A stretch of DNA of 64,000 bases from Dysidea avara. Lineage: Eukaryota; Porifera; Demospongiae; Dictyoceratida; Dysideidae. The position numbers were made by a program, and so were the translations under genes. The stretch covers positions 22,028,356 through 22,092,355 of the forward strand of contig NC_089273.1 of NCBI RefSeq assembly GCF_963678975.1, written 5' to 3'. Within the stretch, counting starts at the first letter, position 1. Each line of letters starts with the position of its first letter. Below, piece by piece: positions 54,360-64,000 of the stretch. The notes under the pieces were generated by a model. It was not told where the DNA came from, made no database searches, and saw nothing but the letters and a program-made list of their open reading frames with translations.

Positions 54360-54690
54360 TTTAAGTTTTTAAGCAGTGCTCAAAAATGACCTATTATGCA
54401 GAAATGCCCATTATCTCAAATTATACCACCATCAATGTCAGATTGTTATACTAGCCCATTTACATGTTTTGATGCTTCAGTATAGAGTATTCTATTTTGT
54501 ATAATTATTACATTAATGCTTTTTAGTATAATTGCATGGTGGCTCTGTTAGTATTTCTGACTGCTCTATTTTAAGTATCTAATGGAATTGTGCAGATTTT
54601 GGTACTGTTATAGATTTACTTATGATTCCAAATTCCCAAACATACCTGAAAGTATGCTGGCATAATCGTCACATCATTGATAACTTCAGT
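54360..54690 (-). repeat. ATAAT-rich interspersed repeat, second copy
   Basis: GTGCTCAAAAATGACCTATTATGC, GCCCATTATCTCAAATTATACCACC, TGACTGCTCTATTTTAAGTAT and GGCATAATCGTCACATC follow the same order as 30,548-30,945. The downstream flank of the NLR fragment thus parallels the downstream flank of the intact NLR gene. Confidence 0.5.
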
Positions 54691-54927
54691 TTGTGCCATA
54701 ACAGTTTTAGTTAGTTGGCCCCAAATTTAATATGCTCTAAAATTTACCAGAACCAAGGATATTATGTAAATCAAACCAGAACTCAATACTGTAAGACCAT
54801 GATGATATAGTTATGGTCTTTTAAATAATTAATCCCATAACTTTTGTACTCCATGATGTATAACTCATGACACATCAAAGTACACTCACCACATTGCAAT
54901 CCTGAATAACATTATACGTAATACCTA

Positions 54928-55711
54928 CAGGGGCATAGCCAGGATTTTTTGAAGAAGGGTTCCAACAACAGTATTGAGTTACCAGAAGCTGGGGGCGCAG
55001 CCCCCAGCCGCTGAGAGACTTTCCATATTTTAATAAATCAAAACTCAGCAAATTACTATATTTTATGCAAAAAAGCTGGAGTACATTAATTATAATGCAT
55101 ACAAGTGCCCCTGGGGTGAAGCTCAAGTAGTACTAGGTAAAGCTATAATACCATGTGCATGGAAACAGACATAACTGTAAGCTTAGAGACACATATAGAT
55201 AATTGCCCCACTAAAGTATAGGATTGGAACCAAGAATCGACTGATACAAATAGAATGACTTACAATCAAAACATTATAACTACAAACATGCATAGCATGG
55301 ATTCCGACATTCTGCATGCCCAAGTGATGGAGTTCTATATCTTTTAACCAAAGTGTAAATAAAGGTCATGCTCAGTTTTGCATTCAATAGAATGTCTTAG
55401 AAACTCCGAAAATGAAGTCCTTTAAAATGGATATTACAGTTAGAGTATAGGTGACTGTTCTATTAGAGTATTTACCTGACTGCTCTATTAGAGTATATCG
55501 ATCTTTTCAAAAAGTTTCCAAGAGGGCCCAGTAAATCCTTCCAGTGCAAGCTTTATCAATTGTTGTGCTGTGACATACACTATTACTCACTCATTTTGTT
55601 GCACTGCATGTACTAAATGGTGCGGAGTCCTGCTGAAAACCCAGAAGCCTGAGTCTGAATTTTTTACAGGGGGTTCCTGAACCCCCCGAACCCCCCCTCC
55701 CTACACCCGTG
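54928..55711. mobile_element. Non-autonomous hAT-like element, 784 bp, 5-bp TSD
   Basis: Termini CAGGGGCATAGCCAGG and CCTCCCTACACCCGTG are imperfect inverted repeats. ACCTA flanks both sides (54,923-54,927; 55,712-55,716), the same 5-bp duplication length as the autonomous copies. It contains GGGGGCGCAGCCCCC near 55,000 and two CTCTATTAGAG motifs (about 55,455 and 55,485). No transposase frame. It lies 37 bp from hAT copy 2. Confidence 0.75.
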
Positions 55712-55748
55712 ACCTAGTATACAAATAGCTAAATAAAATGTACATGTA

Positions 55749-58700
55749 CAGGGCCGTAGGCAGACCTTTAGGTTGGTAGGTTCTTTTGAAGAAAAAGTGG
55801 ACCTTTTAGTGTGATGCTGAGGTGTGCGAAGCGCACAAAACTAGTGGGGTCTGGGGGCATGCTCCCCCAGGAAATTAAAAAAAAATTCATGCTGAAAGAC
55901 TGAATTTGAGCCACTAAAATAGCACAATTATTTACTAATTCTGCACCATAATTATGCATATGGTGTGATATGGTGTGCGAAGCACACCCAGCATGCGAAG
56001 CATGCTAAAACTAGGGGGGTCTGGGGGCATGCCCCCCCAGGAAATTTTTTAAGGAATACATGCTAAAAGACTGAATTTGGTGACATTTCAGCCACTAAAA
56101 TAGCACGATTTTTACTGATGTGTCAATTTTGTACCATATGCATTGCAACAAGGGACTATGTAGTTATACACATAATAATATTATCATGATAGAGAATTTG
56201 TACACTATAAAAGTGTTAATTGTTATCGCTATTAAACTGTAAGTGGTTTAAAAAAATGTTACAAGTGCCAAATCATAATAATAATTATGTGAATTTCAGG
56301 GCAGTGAATCCAGCTCGAGTCTACGTGGATGTTGTGTGGCAAAAGTATCTACTACACTGTCAAGATCTATTGGAGTGTCATAGTGTATATGCATTAATGC
56401 CAAATGGGAGAGCCGATCTTTTCCCATTGATGCCCTTAGAAAATTATTTAAACGCCTCAATCCACTTGCACTCCTCTCACATTCGCAGGATGTTACTGGA
56501 ATGGTACAAGCAATCTGTAAAAGTACAAATATGTTGGGAAACATATCCTTGTCACACTCCTTTAGTGCTTCTCCAGCTGATGATGGTCTTTCTCTGGTTT
56601 TCTTACCAGTATAGCGATTTTTCCAACGCTTAAGTTCCATTTGGAATAGTTCTGGGGATGGAAGATCTGCACTGTATTTGGAAACAGCTGTTTCAAGGTT
56701 AATATTCTTTCTGCAAATAATAGATGGCACAAGCCCTAACAGCATAATAGCAGTAACAGATGAATCACAGAACTGCTGGTCCAAGAAAGAAATTATGTGG
56801 TCCAGCAGTGGTATTGCTACATTCCTTTGAAAGTATTCACAAGGATTATCTGCTGCAGCATTGCTACGATGCTTCTGCCTAGAGGCAATGCGTGGCATTT
56901 GAATGGTGCAATCTACTTTTTCTGCAACTCTTTTGCTGTGTTCAAATATCTTAGCAAACCCAGAGTCAACATTTTTCCGCTCAAGGCTGTAAGTTTTGGT
57001 AATCTCTGTAATTTCTTCATGAGCTTCAATAATATCAAGTGTACGTTTCTGTAGCTTTACTGTGATACCAGCTAAGTGTGAGAGATATTGGTAAGTTGTA
57101 AGAAAGACTACAATAAATTCAAAGCTGATGATTCCTGCTAGCAGTTGTTGTGCATCACTACGGCTTGTTGTACCCCAATCTGAATAGGTGGTGCCATACT
57201 TTTCCATGTGCCGTTTGTAGCCGATCAGCTCCAAAGCCTCAGTAATGAACACATATGCCTGATAGAAGTGTTGATAAGCACTCTGCCGTTCTGCCCATCT
57301 GGTCCTGCAAACATCCAACAAGGGTTTTCTTCTTGTCTCATCAACCACATTTTGCCTTATAATGAGTTCTAAAACACCCATTCGCTTTGGACTGTACAGA
57401 AAAAACTTACTGCAGCTTTGCATCCGATCAAGAACATTGCGTACTTGTGGTAATTTACAACTTTTGCTGATAACTAAATTAAGACAATGGCCATTACAAT
57501 GTACATACGTAGCTAATGGGGCTGCCTGCTTAATACGTGCTTGGACACCTACCGAATCTGAAGCCATGTTGCTAGCACCATCATACCCCTGACCACGCAT
57601 GTTTGATGCTGGAATTTGGTTCTTACTTAAGAAGCCTAATATGACAGCAGAAATTGCCTCACCTGTTATTCTTACTAAGGGCAGAAATGCCAAAAATTCT
57701 TCCCTGATTGTATTCTGCTTATGATCAAAAAATCTGACACATAAAGCTAGGTACTCCACATTGTGGGATGTTACCTCATCTGCCAGAATAGCATAAAATG
57801 GAGATGCATTGACATCATCTACTATGCCTTGGAATATTTGCTCACCTATAACCTCAATCAAATCATTCTGACTTTGAGGAGAGATGTATGTTGCATTTCT
57901 CATTGCAGGAGTTTCCAGATGTTTCCTTAATATATCATCATTTGTAGCTAGCAATTTTAGTAGAGCAAGAAAATTTCCTGGATTACCTGGTGTTTCAGGT
58001 TTCTCTGCATCTCCTCGCAAGGCTATGCACTGTTTGCCACAAAACAGCACAGCGCTAGCCAAAGATTTCAGAATGCTACGGTTGCGTTCGATATTTGCAG
58101 CTTTGCGAGCATCTACCTGAGATGTGATGGAGACATCCGGATGCTCAACATTATATTTGAAGCTATCAGCCAGTTCCATGCACTTTTGATGATACAAAGA
58201 ATTTTCATGCTCCTTAGCCTTTTCACTTTTTTTGTTCCATGCATGGAATGGCTTGTTAACAAAGCTTCCTTTGGACAAATCAGTGCAGAAAATGGCACAT
58301 ATGATGCAGAATACTCCATCAACCTGCTCACTGTACACCATCCAAGGATGCAGTGAAAGCCATGCAGGTTTGAAACTGCGATTGCAACCACCAACATGCT
58401 GTGTTGGAAATGCATGGTCCTTGTGTGGAATTTTATGGTTTGTAAGCAATTCATACTTTTCAGCCACCGTCAGCGAGTGCACTGCAGCAGAAAAATCAGC
58501 AGGTGACGTAGCCTTAGAATAGATTATGCCAATGTCCATTTGGACAAGGCTTGGTGTTTTGCTAGGTTGTGGCACATCAGTTGCTTTCACCATTTGAGAC
58601 TCAGAAGCTGATGATGATGCAGGGGTAAGTAGTGATGGTGGAGTATGGCTACTGGTAATATCTTCAACCGGATTTAAAATGACTTCCGTTCCTATAATAG

Positions 58701-59475
58701 ATTAGAAGAATGATTTATTGTGAGCCATCAGTTTCATACTACGTATTACGTACTCATACTATACATTACACTGTATTTCTACTATACATGGTATACTGAG
58801 TTGATAATTTAATGACAATTAAAATTATTAGCACAATCTATTGTTTATATGTTGTGCATTGAATTACAGCATCCTGGAGTAATCAGTAACTGACAGTCTG
58901 TTGTATAGTAGATAACTGACAGGCACAAGCCACGCCACGTTTGCATGAGCACAGTAGAATCATTTTACACTCAAAACCGGGTAATTTAATACTTGCATTT
59001 ACGAGAATTAGAATGTTTATCTACTATCTATTCACTATAGCAAGCTAACTATATAGCTAGCTAGCTATATTACCAGAAGGTAAGGAGGGAGTAGAGCTGG
59101 TCAAAACATCTTCAGCGGAATCGTCGTCAGAATTACTATCAATTGCAATCACCTCTTCTTCAAATACCTTGCTCTTCTTCGCAAAAAGTTTATCTAGTCG
59201 CTGACAGGAAGAAGCTGACCGCTTCCTCTCACGCTCTTTCTGTTTCGCGCGTCCCATCACCGTTGTTTACATAAGGTGTTAAATCACGTGTATAATGTAA
59301 AACCACAATCGATTGTTATCAGCTTTAGCGATTTGGGGACTTTAAGGAATCGATTCCAGTTTGCTGTAGACTTATATGGACTTGGAATTGTGGACCTTTT
59401 TACTGAAATTGTGGACCTTTTTCCCAAGAGGGCGGTTCGTCCGAACCTACCGAACCCCCCTTGGCTACGGGCCTG
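55749..59475 (-). mobile_element. Autonomous hAT element with 5-bp TSD, copy 2
   Basis: Offset exactly 10,400 bp from copy 1, with no length change and no base difference noticed on reading. ATGTA flanks both sides (55,744-55,748; 59,476-59,480). Since the target duplication differs from that of copy 1, this is a separate insertion rather than a segmental duplication. Confidence 0.88.
56296..59260 (-). CDS. hAT transposase, two exons, about 860 aa (copy 2)
   Basis: The translation of the main frame (58,593 to 56,296) is identical to copy 1, as is the first exon (59,260-59,074). The same donor (TTCTG/GTAATA) and acceptor (TATTATAG) are kept at the equivalent positions, so the same 382-bp intron is predicted. 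All zinc-finger and catalytic motifs listed for copy 1 are present. Identity of two intact copies implies transposition too recent for decay. Confidence 0.85.
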
Positions 59476-59559
59476 ATGTACTTGCCTGTAAAGTTACTCA
59501 AATCTCAATTATTACAGTCAGCCAGTGCCATCATAATACTCATATTAAACAATCAAAGT

Positions 59560-60010
59560 GCAACTATAGGAATGAGTCCTTCAATCATGCTCATAAAATT
59601 GAGCATTGCGCTTTGACTTCTGAGAAGTTCCAAAAAAAATCACCCATCATGTCCATGTGAAGTGCCCATTGTTCCAATACTATTATGTGACTCTGGTTTG
59701 TCTTATAAACGTTCCAGTGAATATAACCTGACAATTCATAACTTGTCTGAAGAATGAGGTGACACCTTAGCACTTGGTTGGCTTATAGCACAATAATATG
59801 ACAAAGTCGCTAGTAGGTTCATATAATAACATGTGGAGACGTATGAGTTACTGGACTTGGATATCCTGAAGGCCAATTACAATGATATTTTTGCTTTCTA
59901 TTCTTATATCTGGTCAGTAGCATTAGTATTAATTTTCATATACTTCCTGAAGTGACTGCTTTATTGGAGTAGCAACTGTTCTTTGGGAAATTCTGACTGC
60001 TCTATTAGAA
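59560..60010 (-). repeat. Relic with paired CTCTATTAGAG-type motifs
   Basis: ATTGAGCATTGCGCTTTGAC, GAAGTGCCCATTGTTCC, GACTGCTTTATTGGAGTA and GACTGCTCTATTAGAACAT recall, in order, the elements at 30,548 and 54,360, but diverged with insertions. Confidence 0.4.
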
Positions 60011-60202
60011 CATAAGGAATTATTATCAGAATATTCTTACTTACTGTTTGTGCTCATCATTCAACATAATATACCTCTAGCATAACTCCTACATCTCTAA
60101 TACAACCACATTATAATGAAGCATATTACAAGCTGTATATATGTACAGTATACAGTCTACAATAATATTTTCCTCATATGTTTTGTATTCTATCAAACTA
60201 CA

Positions 60203-60565
60203 ACATGGTAAGGTCTATGTTTTGCTTTATCATCAAATTAATCACATGGCCCATCACTAGAGATTTTCCTCTTACCAAATGGTACAGAAGCAATTTCCTA
60301 AGCGAGTATTTCTGTCTGGTTGGACAATGATTTAAAATCTTTTGGATAACATAGAATACATCAAACAGCATCTGTTCATATTATGAACATGGCAAGTTAA
60401 GAGGTATGGAAATTTTTTATAAGAGCAGAATACCATTCTGTGTGACAAAGTGTACACTGAGAATTAGCCAATTGTTGCAATTTGCTAATGACCAAGAACA
60501 TGATACATCTTTACTAATTACAGTATCTTGGGTGCTCACACTGTCACCTGTGAGGCATGGTACAG
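60203..60565 (-). pseudogene. Decayed copy of the F-box gene 3' end
   Basis: Aligns in order with 49,860-50,260 of the intact gene: AAGGTCTATGTTTTGCTTTATC, CATCACTAGAGATTTTCC, GAAGCAATTTCCTA, TTTAAAATCTTTTGGAT, GAACATGGCAAGTTAAGAGGT, ATACCATTCTG, AAGTGTACACT and ACCAAGAACA. Insertions and deletions shift the frame repeatedly and the 5' two-thirds are absent. Same strand as the intact gene. Confidence 0.8.
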
Positions 60566-60569
60566 TCTT

Positions 60570-61220
60570 CTACTACTGTTCCTGCCTAGAGAGGATTTTC
60601 CTACATTGACTCACTACACCTTAATAGTACACAGGATATTCCAGTGCTGGTTAACCGTTACTGTTCTAGCATGGTAACCAAAAGCTTTGCTTTGACTTTG
60701 TATGCATGTGTCACATAATGTGTGTATATAGCTTGGGGAGAGTATAACATTAACAGGTCATGGACACTGTGGCTAAATAACTTATTTATTATAACAATCC
60801 CTAGCTTAGGAAGGGGGAGCATTTGCTAAACATGATAACTATGTACGTATATTGACAAGCAATTTGTGCTCTGTTGTCTCATGATTCAAAATTGAAGTGT
60901 CAAAACAGTTACAGTAAAAGTATGGCTTATGTAGATAGCTAAGTGTAAGGGAATTACTACTAGTGTGGCATGAATATGCACCAGTTAAAGGGGAAGGCTA
61001 GGAAATGTGAAAAGCAATTTTAATCAACTATTTACTGAAAATGGTGTGAAAAAGATGGAAATTTTGTTGAAATTTTAAAGACTGAAATGAAAGTTAATAG
61101 GTTGAGTTTGGAAGAGCTACATAATTATTTATTTTACTGTAAAAAGAAAATTAAAATGCATAGCTATGAGTACATTAGACTCAGTGTAAGTAAATGATAG
61201 ACCACAAAAGGGATTTTTAC
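60570..61220. other. No gene recognised
   Basis: AT-rich, short frames only, no repeat family identified. Confidence 0.3.
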
Positions 61221-61223
61221 CAA

Positions 61224-61942
61224 TATGTGACCAGATTTTACAGAACCGAACCAAATCGCACACCAGGCAAAATCAAACTAACACCACCAGTGGATAGCTA
61301 CACTATCGTACTACAAGTTTTGACCGGCCTCAGCACTACTCAAACTACACGAGGCTGGTTTTAATAGACGTCTCAGTTTTCTGGGTGGTGTGGGGTGCCC
61401 AAATGGCGGTTTCAGGCCTTGTGAAGGACCTGGCTTGGCAAGAATCAGTGGTTTACTGGTGGACAGCCTTATAATGTTGGCCAGACGTGTTCTCTGTAGA
61501 TTTTGCTACATATCAGCCACTAAGGAGCCAGCACAGCCCTGTAATCTCGTGTCTGGACTCCAATCGTGGTCTGCCTCCATTTTGAGGTCTATCTCTTGCC
61601 CTCCCCGCCACCCCCCAGCCTCCCCGCCACCCCCCAGCCTCCCCGCCACCCCCCAGCCTCCACCCCACCCCCCAGCCTCCACCCCAATTTGTGAGCACTC
61701 GTGATACTACTTCGCTCGTCCAACTGCTCAGATTTTTTCTTATTTGGCGGGAAACTGTACAAGCAGCTACAAGTACTGGAAGTGGCTTGAAAGGTAACAG
61801 ATTGATGCATCTTTTGAGTAAATTTCATACGCGTGCTTGCTATCCTTGGAGAGTTATGCCGCTGGCTTCAATTCTTTAAAACCGTTTATCTCGAAACTTC
61901 TAATGTGCGATTTGGATCGTTTTTCCAAAATCCAGTCACATA
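61224..61942. mobile_element. Longer TATGTGACC-terminal element, 719 bp
   Basis: Starts TATGTGACCAGATTTTAC and ends CCAAAATCCAGTCACATA, with interior unrelated to the shorter family members. It has a GC-rich centre with a CCCCGCCACCCCCCAGCCTC minisatellite (about 61,599-61,685). The Pro-rich frames across it on both strands come from this repeat and are not real genes. The termini are short (about 16 bp), so membership is tentative. Confidence 0.5.
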
Positions 61943-62021
61943 TAGCTATCAAGAGACTAGATCTTACTGCACTTTTGGTCAAATGTTAGATTGTTAAAGA
62001 TGGTTAAATGCACACACAATG

Positions 62022-62357
62022 CAGGGGCGGATCCAGAGTTTGGAAAGAGGGGGGGCACCTTTCTGAAAAACAGTTGAAGACCAAAAAAACTTGCTGAAAA
62101 CCAGTTGAAGACCAAAAAAAAAAGGTCACGACAATAATAGCTAGTTATCTTTACCAACTATATCACGTCTGTTATGTAAAATAAAATCCTATTTATAGCT
62201 TCATAGGTAAGCTACACTGCCTCATGAACATTGTGACTGCTTTATTAGAGTAATTGACTGCTCTATTAGAGTATCTCGATCTTGTATGCAATTTCTTGAA
62301 GGGGGGGGGGGGGGGGGGGGCATTTGCCCCAAATGCCCCATCCTGGATCCGCCACTG
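62022..62357. mobile_element. hAT-like MITE, 336 bp, 5-bp TSD
   Basis: Termini CAGGGGCGGATCCAGA and TCCTGGATCCGCCACTG are inverted repeats. CAATG flanks both sides (62,017-62,021; 62,358-62,362). It contains a direct repeat of GCTGAAAA-CAGTTGAAGACC (about 62,067-62,117), a paired GACTGCTYTATTAGAGTA motif (62,235, 62,258) and a G run of about 19. No coding frame. Confidence 0.78.
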
Positions 62358-62362
62358 CAATG

Positions 62363-63130
62363 TAACTTTGACTTTATACCATTCTGTGGCACTACATGCA
62401 AGGTTTGCTGTTTCTGTCTGACTATCATAACTGATTCCCATTTACAACTACCCCAAAGTCATTTATAACTCCTTTTAGTCCTTGTGTGGCTGCTTCTCGG
62501 TGATAAAATTGATCACCAAATTCTAAAGTAGTCTGCTAGATGTAGACATGTTTGGCTTGCACTGATAAAACTGAGTCAGTTTAGATATAATTAATTCATA
62601 TTCATATGGTGTGTACACCTGTGCAACCTGAAACATTTGTTTTTGTAGGTGTCTTTGCACATAACTATCTCACAATAACTAGTAATTTGTGATAGGTGAG
62701 ATACTGACAACAATAATACAATTGGAAGAGCAACATGCACATGATGAAGGAATGAGGCAAAAACCAGCCTCATTAAAGCTGATGATGGTTGATAACACAT
62801 CATAACTATAGCTATCCACAGTTTAGAGTCATGGAAGTATCTCAGACTGCCATTCGTACTTCTGTCAGCCTCATATAAAAGCAGAGGCAAAGCTATTGAC
62901 TAGTAGTGAGAAGAAAGGTATACTAGGTTATTGCTCTATGATTGTACCTATCAAAAGTTGAGGTGATATAACCTCAGAATTATACTAAACTGCATGTTGA
63001 AATTACTTGTGCTGTCATGTAGGAGTTTTCTAGATCCAGTCAAACATTGTTGTGAAAAGGTAGCTGTTACATATTAATTATGCAATTAATACATGTACAA
63101 TATATTGCTGCAAGATACTTTAAATTTCAG
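62363..63130. other. No gene recognised; 3' flank of the secreted-protein gene
   Basis: No credible frame. It should contain the 3' UTR of the minus-strand gene ending at 63,132. No AATAAA is seen within about 70 bp of the stop. Confidence 0.3.
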
Positions 63131-63131
63131 T

Positions 63132-63868
63132 TCAGTTACCAAAATAATATCGATAGATACGGAATGCATTTTTAGAGCACAAAGCATAGCTAAGGTAGGC
63201 TGGTGGAGCAACTCCAGGACAAAAATCGAGACTTGTATCATCATTATCATTCTCTCCTTGAATAGACACATACAGTCCAGTATGGGGATAGTAAAGCATC
63301 ACTACATCACCATTGTTGATTACTGCACCATTTGCTTTCCCTCTTGCATAAATGAAAAATGTCTCACCCCAGCATCTATCACTTGTAAAATTCTTTCCTT
63401 GGTCAGTTGTTCCTGGGCAGGTTCTTTTATCACAACGATTGTAATCTGGGCATCCCATCCATGTGTTTTGGTCATGTGGATAACGTAGCCGAATGCGATG
63501 GCCAGACTTAATTGGGCCATAGTTGGGACCTTCACCAATTATTTGGAATTCTTCTCCCCAACATCTCCCAGGGTGACGATATCTTTCACTTTCACTCGGG
63601 CATCGACGCAAATCGCATACATTATCAAGGCAACCAAGCCAAGCATCTCTTGCACCCAAAAACTGTAGTCTCAGCCAGTCTTGATCCCTTAGTTCTAAAG
63701 ATTTATCTGTGATGGGAGATACAATATTATAGTCTCTTATATGTACATTAATACATGACACATACTTTGTTTTAACTCTTGAAATCTTTTCCCTCCAAAT
63801 TCCAGCATCTCCTCAACTGAAAGTGCTTTAACTCCCAAAATTAGCCCAAGTAAAATGATAGGTACCAT
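63132..63868 (-). CDS. Small secreted Cys/Trp-rich three-repeat protein, about 225 aa
   Basis: Exon 1 (63,868-63,766) starts at an ATG in good context (AACCATGG) and encodes a signal peptide, MVPIILLGLILGVKALS, then VEEMLEFGGKRFQE. A donor AAACAAA/GTATGT and acceptor CCATCACAG define a 59-bp intron (63,765-63,707), with the frame kept through a split Asn codon. Exon 2 (63,706-63,132) encodes three related units of about 55-60 residues. Units 1 and 2 each contain a W(L/M)GC segment, Cys pairs and end with RCWGE-x-F. Unit 3 lacks CWGE and ends CSKNAFRIYRY. Three repeats with conserved hydrophobic spacing suggest a beta-trefoil fold, stabilised by disulfides; this is inference. The family and ligand are unknown to me. 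It is secreted or matrix-associated if the signal peptide is correct. A dead paralog lies at 37,570-38,002. Confidence 0.78.
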
Positions 63869-63942
63869 GGTTGAGATCATTCAATCAGCAGCAGTCATTC
63901 AACTCTTCTTAAACTTACTACAGCATAGTGAACTAGTGCAGT

Positions 63943-63951
63943 CTTTATATA
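63943..63951 (-). promoter_or_regulatory. TATA box of the secreted-protein gene
   Basis: TATATAAAG on the minus strand lies about 75 bp upstream of the ATG, placing transcription start near 63,915 (GCACTAGTTCAC resembles an initiator). Spacing is as expected for a short 5' UTR of about 45-50 bp. Confidence 0.55.
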
Positions 63952-64000
63952 CAGATACCTACACATTTGTATGGAATCAGTGGTTAGCCACATGTAGGAG

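Noticed and set aside
45349..59475. Segmental duplication as the cause of the two hAT copies
   Set aside because: Similarity stops exactly at the CAGGG and GCCTG ends, flanks differ, and each copy has its own 5-bp target duplication.
61390..61828. Proline- or glycine-rich proteins near 61.5 kb
   Set aside because: Frames on both strands come from the CCCCGCCACCCCCCAGCCTC minisatellite and have no support outside it.

Overview
This is an AT-rich piece of animal nuclear genome. A single-exon giant NACHT-LRR (NLR) receptor, a lineage-specific F-box gene, a 59-bp intron and a dense mixture of hAT, BEL/Pao, Gypsy-like, DIRS-like and LINE sequence suggest an early-branching marine invertebrate, most likely a demosponge. 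That assignment is inference: no ribosomal or other phylogenetic marker gene lies in the window.

Layout. 1-9.9 kb is a transposon graveyard: two BEL/Pao pol pieces, two tRNA-derived short elements, foldback elements, a DIRS-like (tyrosine-recombinase) retroelement broken by a Gypsy-like remnant, and two copies of a composite repeat described below. 9,989-14,428 is a composite repeat in reverse orientation. 14,453-30,190 is one uninterrupted 5,245-codon NLR reading frame, plus strand. 31,035-35,822 and 39,902-44,963 are two more composite repeats in forward orientation. Between and after them lie small inverted-repeat elements, a CCAAT-bearing tandem repeat and a decayed paralog of the secreted protein at the right end of the window. 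45,349-49,075 and 55,749-59,475 are two apparently identical autonomous hAT transposons with different 5-bp target duplications. They flank an intact F-box gene (49,834-51,681, minus), a LINE 3' end and a broken NLR fragment. 59.5-62.4 kb holds a decayed F-box copy and more inverted-repeat elements. 63,132-63,868 (minus) is a two-exon gene for a small secreted Cys/Trp-rich protein with its TATA box.

The most unusual feature is the composite repeat. It is about 4.4-5.1 kb and always ordered as: a 'head' starting TCAAGACACACGG and containing a small terminal hairpin; a CTCTAATAGAG quasi-palindrome; a 2-3.5 kb array of a ~31-bp minisatellite; a short AT-rich linker; and a ~320-bp near-perfect terminal foldback ending GATTAGA. 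Three full copies and two degraded ones are present, and two full copies bracket the NLR gene head-to-head. The satellite arrays record later insertions cleanly, so target duplications can be read from them.

Three host genes look intact: the NLR (innate sensing, inferred), the F-box protein (substrate selection for ubiquitin ligases, inferred) and the secreted protein (unknown role). Each has at least one decayed relative in the window, which fits birth-and-death gene families. I see no operon-like or pathway link between them.
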